A DNA stretch of 8,366 bases, taken from the NCBI GenBank assembly GCA_945860255.1, contig CAMAQI010000096.1, forward strand, positions 1-8,366. The letters run 5' to 3'. The position numbers and the translations under genes were made by a program. The DNA is from Methylacidiphilum caldifontis. Its GTDB lineage: Bacteria > Verrucomicrobiota > Verrucomicrobiia > Methylacidiphilales > CAMAQI01. This document shows, piece by piece, positions 5,985 to 8,366 of the stretch. The notes under the pieces were generated by a model. It was not told the origin of the DNA and did not search any database. It was given only the letters and a program-made list of their open reading frames with translations. Within the stretch, counting starts at the first letter, position 1. The number at the start of each line of letters is the position of its first letter.

Positions 5985-6037
5985 GGCGGTCGAAAAGTGC
6001 GGCGGTTGGGTAGATAAAAAAAGGCGGTCGAAAAGTG
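5985..6037 (+). repeat. repeated left-terminal motif of the IS
   Basis: GGCGGTCGAAAAGTG occurs exactly at 5985-5999 and again at 6023-6037, 38 bp apart. A third, partial GGCGGT lies between them at 6001-6006. IS21 elements carry multiple terminal repeats that bind the transposase; these are the likely L1 and L2 sites. The second copy is 21 bp before the istA start, so transposase binding could also regulate its expression. Confidence 0.75.
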
Positions 6038-6058
6038 AGACACCTCTAACAAGAGAGG

Positions 6059-7549
6059 ATGTACTCAGATATGAAGCAGTGGTGTGAGATAAGGCAAAAG
6101 GTATTAGTGGAGGGTCGCAGTAAGCGATCTGTTTTAAGGGAGTATGGGTTGCATTGGTCGACTTTGCAGAAGATTTTGGAGCATTCTGTTCCTCCAGGAT
6201 ACCAAAGCAAAGAAGGGCGACCCAAGCCCAAGCTTGGAAAGTATTTGGATCGAATCGCTCAAATTCTCAAAGAGGATAAGAGTGTTCACAAGAAGCAGCG
6301 ACATACAGCGAAGCGGATTTGGGAGCGGCTAAAAGGGGAAGGATTTACTGGGGGTTACACGATTATCAAGGAAGCAGTAGCTGATTTATCGCGCAAGCAG
6401 GGAGAGGTTTTTGTCCCATTAAAGCATGAGCCAGGAGAAGCCCAAGTGGATTTTGGCGAAGCACTCGTAAAAATGGCTGGGGTACTACGAAAGTTTAAGT
6501 TTTTTGTTTTCAGTTGGGCTTATTCAGATGCCTTTTTTGTCCAAGCCTTTGAGAGGGAATGCACGGAGAGCTTCTGGGAAGGACATGTCAGAGCTTTTGA
6601 GTATTTTGGATGTGTTCCCAAAACGATTCTCTACGACAACAGTCGAATCGCCGTGATCAAGATCGTGGGCAGAGAGCGGGATCTTACAAAGGGATTTTTA
6701 GAGCTTCAAAGCCATTATCTTTTTACGAGTCGATTTTGCCAGCCCCGAAGAGGGAACGAAAAAGGAATCGTGGAAGGAGCCGTTAAATACGCTCGTCTGA
6801 ACTTCATGGTTCCTGTTCCCGAAATGAGGGACTTTGATGAGCTTAATAAATATTTAATTTGGTGCTGTGGACATGATCAGGATCGAAAAGTTCGAGGAGC
6901 CAAAGCCACGAAAGTGGAACTGCTCAAGGAAGACCAAGAAGCCTCTCTGGCTCTTGCTGCTTCCCGTTTTGACGCCTGTCGCAAACAATCGACTCATGCA
7001 ACCTCGCTTTCCTTGGTTCGATTCGATGACAACGATTATTCGGTTCCCTCCCGATTGGCGCATTATCCGATTGAGATCAAGGGTTATGTGGATCAGGTGA
7101 GGCTTTTTCACCAAGGAGAGCAAATCGCCGAACATTCCCGAATTTGGGAACGTCAAAGAGTGACCTACGATCCGATCCACTATTTATCGGTACTTGAAAA
7201 AAAGCCGGGAGCATTTAATCAAGCAATGCCGTTACAAGAGTGGGAACTGCCCGAGCCCTTCTTTTGGATCAAAGGAAGACTCGAAGAGCAAAATGGAATC
7301 AGTGAGGGAACTCGGGAGTATATCCAAGTTTTAAGATTTTTGGAAAACCATTCCGTTCCAACGGTTCAAAGAGCGATTGAAAAAGCCCTCTGTTGTCATT
7401 GGGTTTCGAGGGATTTAGTCGGGCAGTACCTTTATCCCGATCCGATCATTGAGACCTTTTGCCTCGATAAACATCCTCATTTAAGGGGAGTCGTGGTGCA
7501 AAAACCAAACCTGAGTCTTTATCAACAACTTATTGGAGAACGATCATGA
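6059..7549 (+). CDS. istA: IS21-family transposase IstA
   Basis: This 496-residue DDE transposase cuts and joins the element ends together with the ATPase IstB. An N-terminal helix-turn-helix (about 13-45, SVLREYGLHWSTLQKIL) is followed by a basic linker with RHTAKRIWERL (81-91) and the catalytic RNase-H-like core. The likely acidic triad is D131 (AQVDFGEA), D193 (ILYDNSR) and E239 (NEKGIVEGAVKYAR). The last is chosen because the family's KGxVE motif carries the glutamate. A C-terminal beta-rich region with RFDDNDYSVPSRLAHYPIEI (324-343) follows. Length fits the family. The ATG at 6059 gives the family-like start MYSDMKQW; AGAGAGG directly abuts it, and a second ATG at 6071 would put that site 12 nt away, so the start could be four codons later. 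No frameshift or stop is seen. Confidence 0.95.
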   Translation: MYSDMKQWCEIRQKVLVEGRSKRSVLREYGLHWSTLQKILEHSVPPGYQSKEGRPKPKLGKYLDRIAQILKEDKSVHKKQRHTAKRIWERLKGEGFTGGYTIIKEAVADLSRKQGEVFVPLKHEPGEAQVDFGEALVKMAGVLRKFKFFVFSWAYSDAFFVQAFERECTESFWEGHVRAFEYFGCVPKTILYDNSRIAVIKIVGRERDLTKGFLELQSHYLFTSRFCQPRRGNEKGIVEGAVKYARLNFMVPVPEMRDFDELNKYLIWCCGHDQDRKVRGAKATKVELLKEDQEASLALAASRFDACRKQSTHATSLSLVRFDDNDYSVPSRLAHYPIEIKGYVDQVRLFHQGEQIAEHSRIWERQRVTYDPIHYLSVLEKKPGAFNQAMPLQEWELPEPFFWIKGRLEEQNGISEGTREYIQVLRFLENHSVPTVQRAIEKALCCHWVSRDLVGQYLYPDPIIETFCLDKHPHLRGVVVQKPNLSLYQQLIGERS

Positions 7550-8301
7550 ACGCTGTCTTACTTTCCCATCATTTAAAATCACTCAAACTTCCGACCATTT
7601 TACGGGAGTATACAACGATTGCGGCGCAGTGCGCCCAAGCGAAAGGGGACTATGCGACTTTTTTACTTCAGCTCTGTGAGCGGGAGCTTTTGGAGCGGGA
7701 ACGAAAAGCGACCGAGCGTCGAGTTCGAGAAGCAGGCTTTCCTGTGATTAAAACCATCGATCTTTTTGACTTTAAGGCGATTCCTTCCCTCAATGAATCA
7801 CTGCTTCGGGAGCTTCTCCGTGGGGAGTATCTTCAAAAAAGTGAGAACATCCTTCTCATTGGTAATCCCGGAACAGGAAAGACCCATCTGGCGACCTCGC
7901 TGGGGCATACAGCTTGTACTCAGGGCAAAAGAGTTCGATTTACTTCGGTGATCGCTCTGGTGACCCAGCTCTTAGAGCAAAGGGAAAGCAAGGGACTTGC
8001 AAGATTTATGAAACAACTTGAAAAACTCGATCTGCTTATTTTGGATGAACTTGGCTATGTTCCGTTCTCCAAATCGGGTGCAGAACTCCTCTTTGATGTG
8101 ATCAGTCGGGCCTATGAAAAAACAAGCCTCATTGTGACGACCAATCTACCCTTCGAGCAATGGGTTGAAGTCCTCGGCAGCGAAAGACTCACGGGAGCCC
8201 TTCTGGATCGACTCACCCATCGGGTGCATATTTTAGAGGCCAACGGCGAAAGTTACAGACTTGCTAACGCCAAAGCCCGACTCAAAGGCAAAAAGAACTA
8301 G
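7546..8301 (+). CDS. istB: IS21-family helper ATPase IstB
   Basis: This 251-residue AAA+ protein, related to DnaC, assembles on DNA and activates IstA for target capture. It contains Walker A GNPGTGKT (106-113), Walker B LLILDELG (163-170), the sensor TTN (198-200) and the arginine-bearing segment GSERLTGALLDRLTHRVHIL (211-230). The N-terminal helical part (about 1-75) is the usual IstB leader, with LCERELLERERKATERR (43-59). The ATG overlaps the istA stop in an ATGA, so translation is coupled. Length is normal and all motifs are intact. Confidence 0.95.
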   Translation: MNAVLLSHHLKSLKLPTILREYTTIAAQCAQAKGDYATFLLQLCERELLERERKATERRVREAGFPVIKTIDLFDFKAIPSLNESLLRELLRGEYLQKSENILLIGNPGTGKTHLATSLGHTACTQGKRVRFTSVIALVTQLLEQRESKGLARFMKQLEKLDLLILDELGYVPFSKSGAELLFDVISRAYEKTSLIVTTNLPFEQWVEVLGSERLTGALLDRLTHRVHILEANGESYRLANAKARLKGKKN

Positions 8302-8366
8302 CCACCCCATCGCCCGCCGCTTCCGATTGCGTTCCGGTTGAGGCGACCCTTCGGGTCGTCCACAAC
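8302..8366 (+). other. 3' flank of istB with a hairpin
   Basis: This stretch is GC-rich and has no gene. A hairpin with stem CGACCC / GGGTCG (8344-8349 and 8353-8358) and loop TTC can be extended to 8342-8361 with one G-T pair. There is no T-run within the window, so it is not a clear terminator. It is presumably still inside the IS. Confidence 0.4.

Larger units (their letters stand above)
5971..8366 (+). mobile_element. IS21-family insertion sequence (left end present, right end beyond the window)
   Basis: The element holds istA and istB in the order and overlap typical of IS21. The left end is placed at the TGT of TGTTGAATG (5971), since IS21 ends start with TGT, and is followed by two copies of a 15-nt motif. 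The exact border is uncertain by a few bases because the target duplication cannot be checked without the other end. No inverted copy of the left-end motif occurs in the last 65 bases, so the right terminus lies further on. Both genes look intact, so the element may be active. Confidence 0.8.

Noticed and set aside
5828..6052. A stand-alone 74-codon minus-strand gene starting in the IS end
   Set aside because: Its first part is translated IS terminal repeat. Only the part left of about 5970 is gene-like, and it continues past the TGA, so it is treated as a remnant.
6854..7180. A 108-codon frame antisense to istA
   Set aside because: It is fully inside the well-supported istA, with no independent coding sign; a shadow frame.
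1..8366. CRISPR arrays, tRNA or rRNA genes
   Set aside because: No regularly spaced repeats of CRISPR type and no RNA gene signatures were seen; the only direct repeat pair belongs to the IS end.

Overview
The window looks like an accessory, metal-stress region of a Gram-negative bacterium. It encodes an outer-membrane efflux channel, two small exported proteins and a proteobacterial-style arsenic operon, and its base composition is moderate (not GC-rich). I cannot name the organism. A proteobacterium or a Bdellovibrio/delta-like lineage is a guess only.

Layout. (1) Positions 1-2163, minus strand: the start of a heavy-metal efflux operon. The order of transcription is a His/Cys-rich small secreted protein resembling CzcI, an exported 137-residue protein of unknown function with a Cys/His tail, then czcC, the outer-membrane channel of an RND metal pump. 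czcC runs off the left edge, and czcB and czcA would be expected beyond it. (2) 2425-3939, minus: comM (YifB family), a complete AAA+ helicase of natural transformation. (3) 4340-5624, minus: a compact arsenic operon, arsR - arsC (thioredoxin-coupled type) - DUF6428 gene, with gaps of 12-13 bp. No arsenite pump (ArsB/Acr3) is present in the window. A perfect 38-bp palindrome covers the arsR start codon and is the obvious operator. (4) 5660-5970, minus: remains of an unrecognised gene. It is interrupted by one in-frame TGA and cut off at its 5' side by an insertion sequence. (5) From about 5971 to beyond the right edge, plus: an IS21-family element with repeated left-end motifs, istA (DDE transposase) and istB (AAA+ helper), overlapping by 4 bp. 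Its right terminus is not in the window.

How it works together. The czc-type genes would export divalent metal cations across both membranes. ArsC reduces arsenate to arsenite, ArsR senses arsenite and represses the operon, and the DUF6428 protein is a recurrent ars-operon partner of unknown role with a cysteine tail. The IS sits just upstream of the ars operon, separated from it by the debris of the gene it broke.

The most interesting points are: the 38-bp palindrome at the arsR start; a shared promoter geometry (a TTGACT/TTGACG hexamer 28-29 nt from the ATG, no Shine-Dalgarno) at the first genes of the czc-like and ars operons and at comM, suggesting leaderless mRNAs; the broken gene with a single internal TGA; and the small Cys/His-rich proteins in both metal operons.
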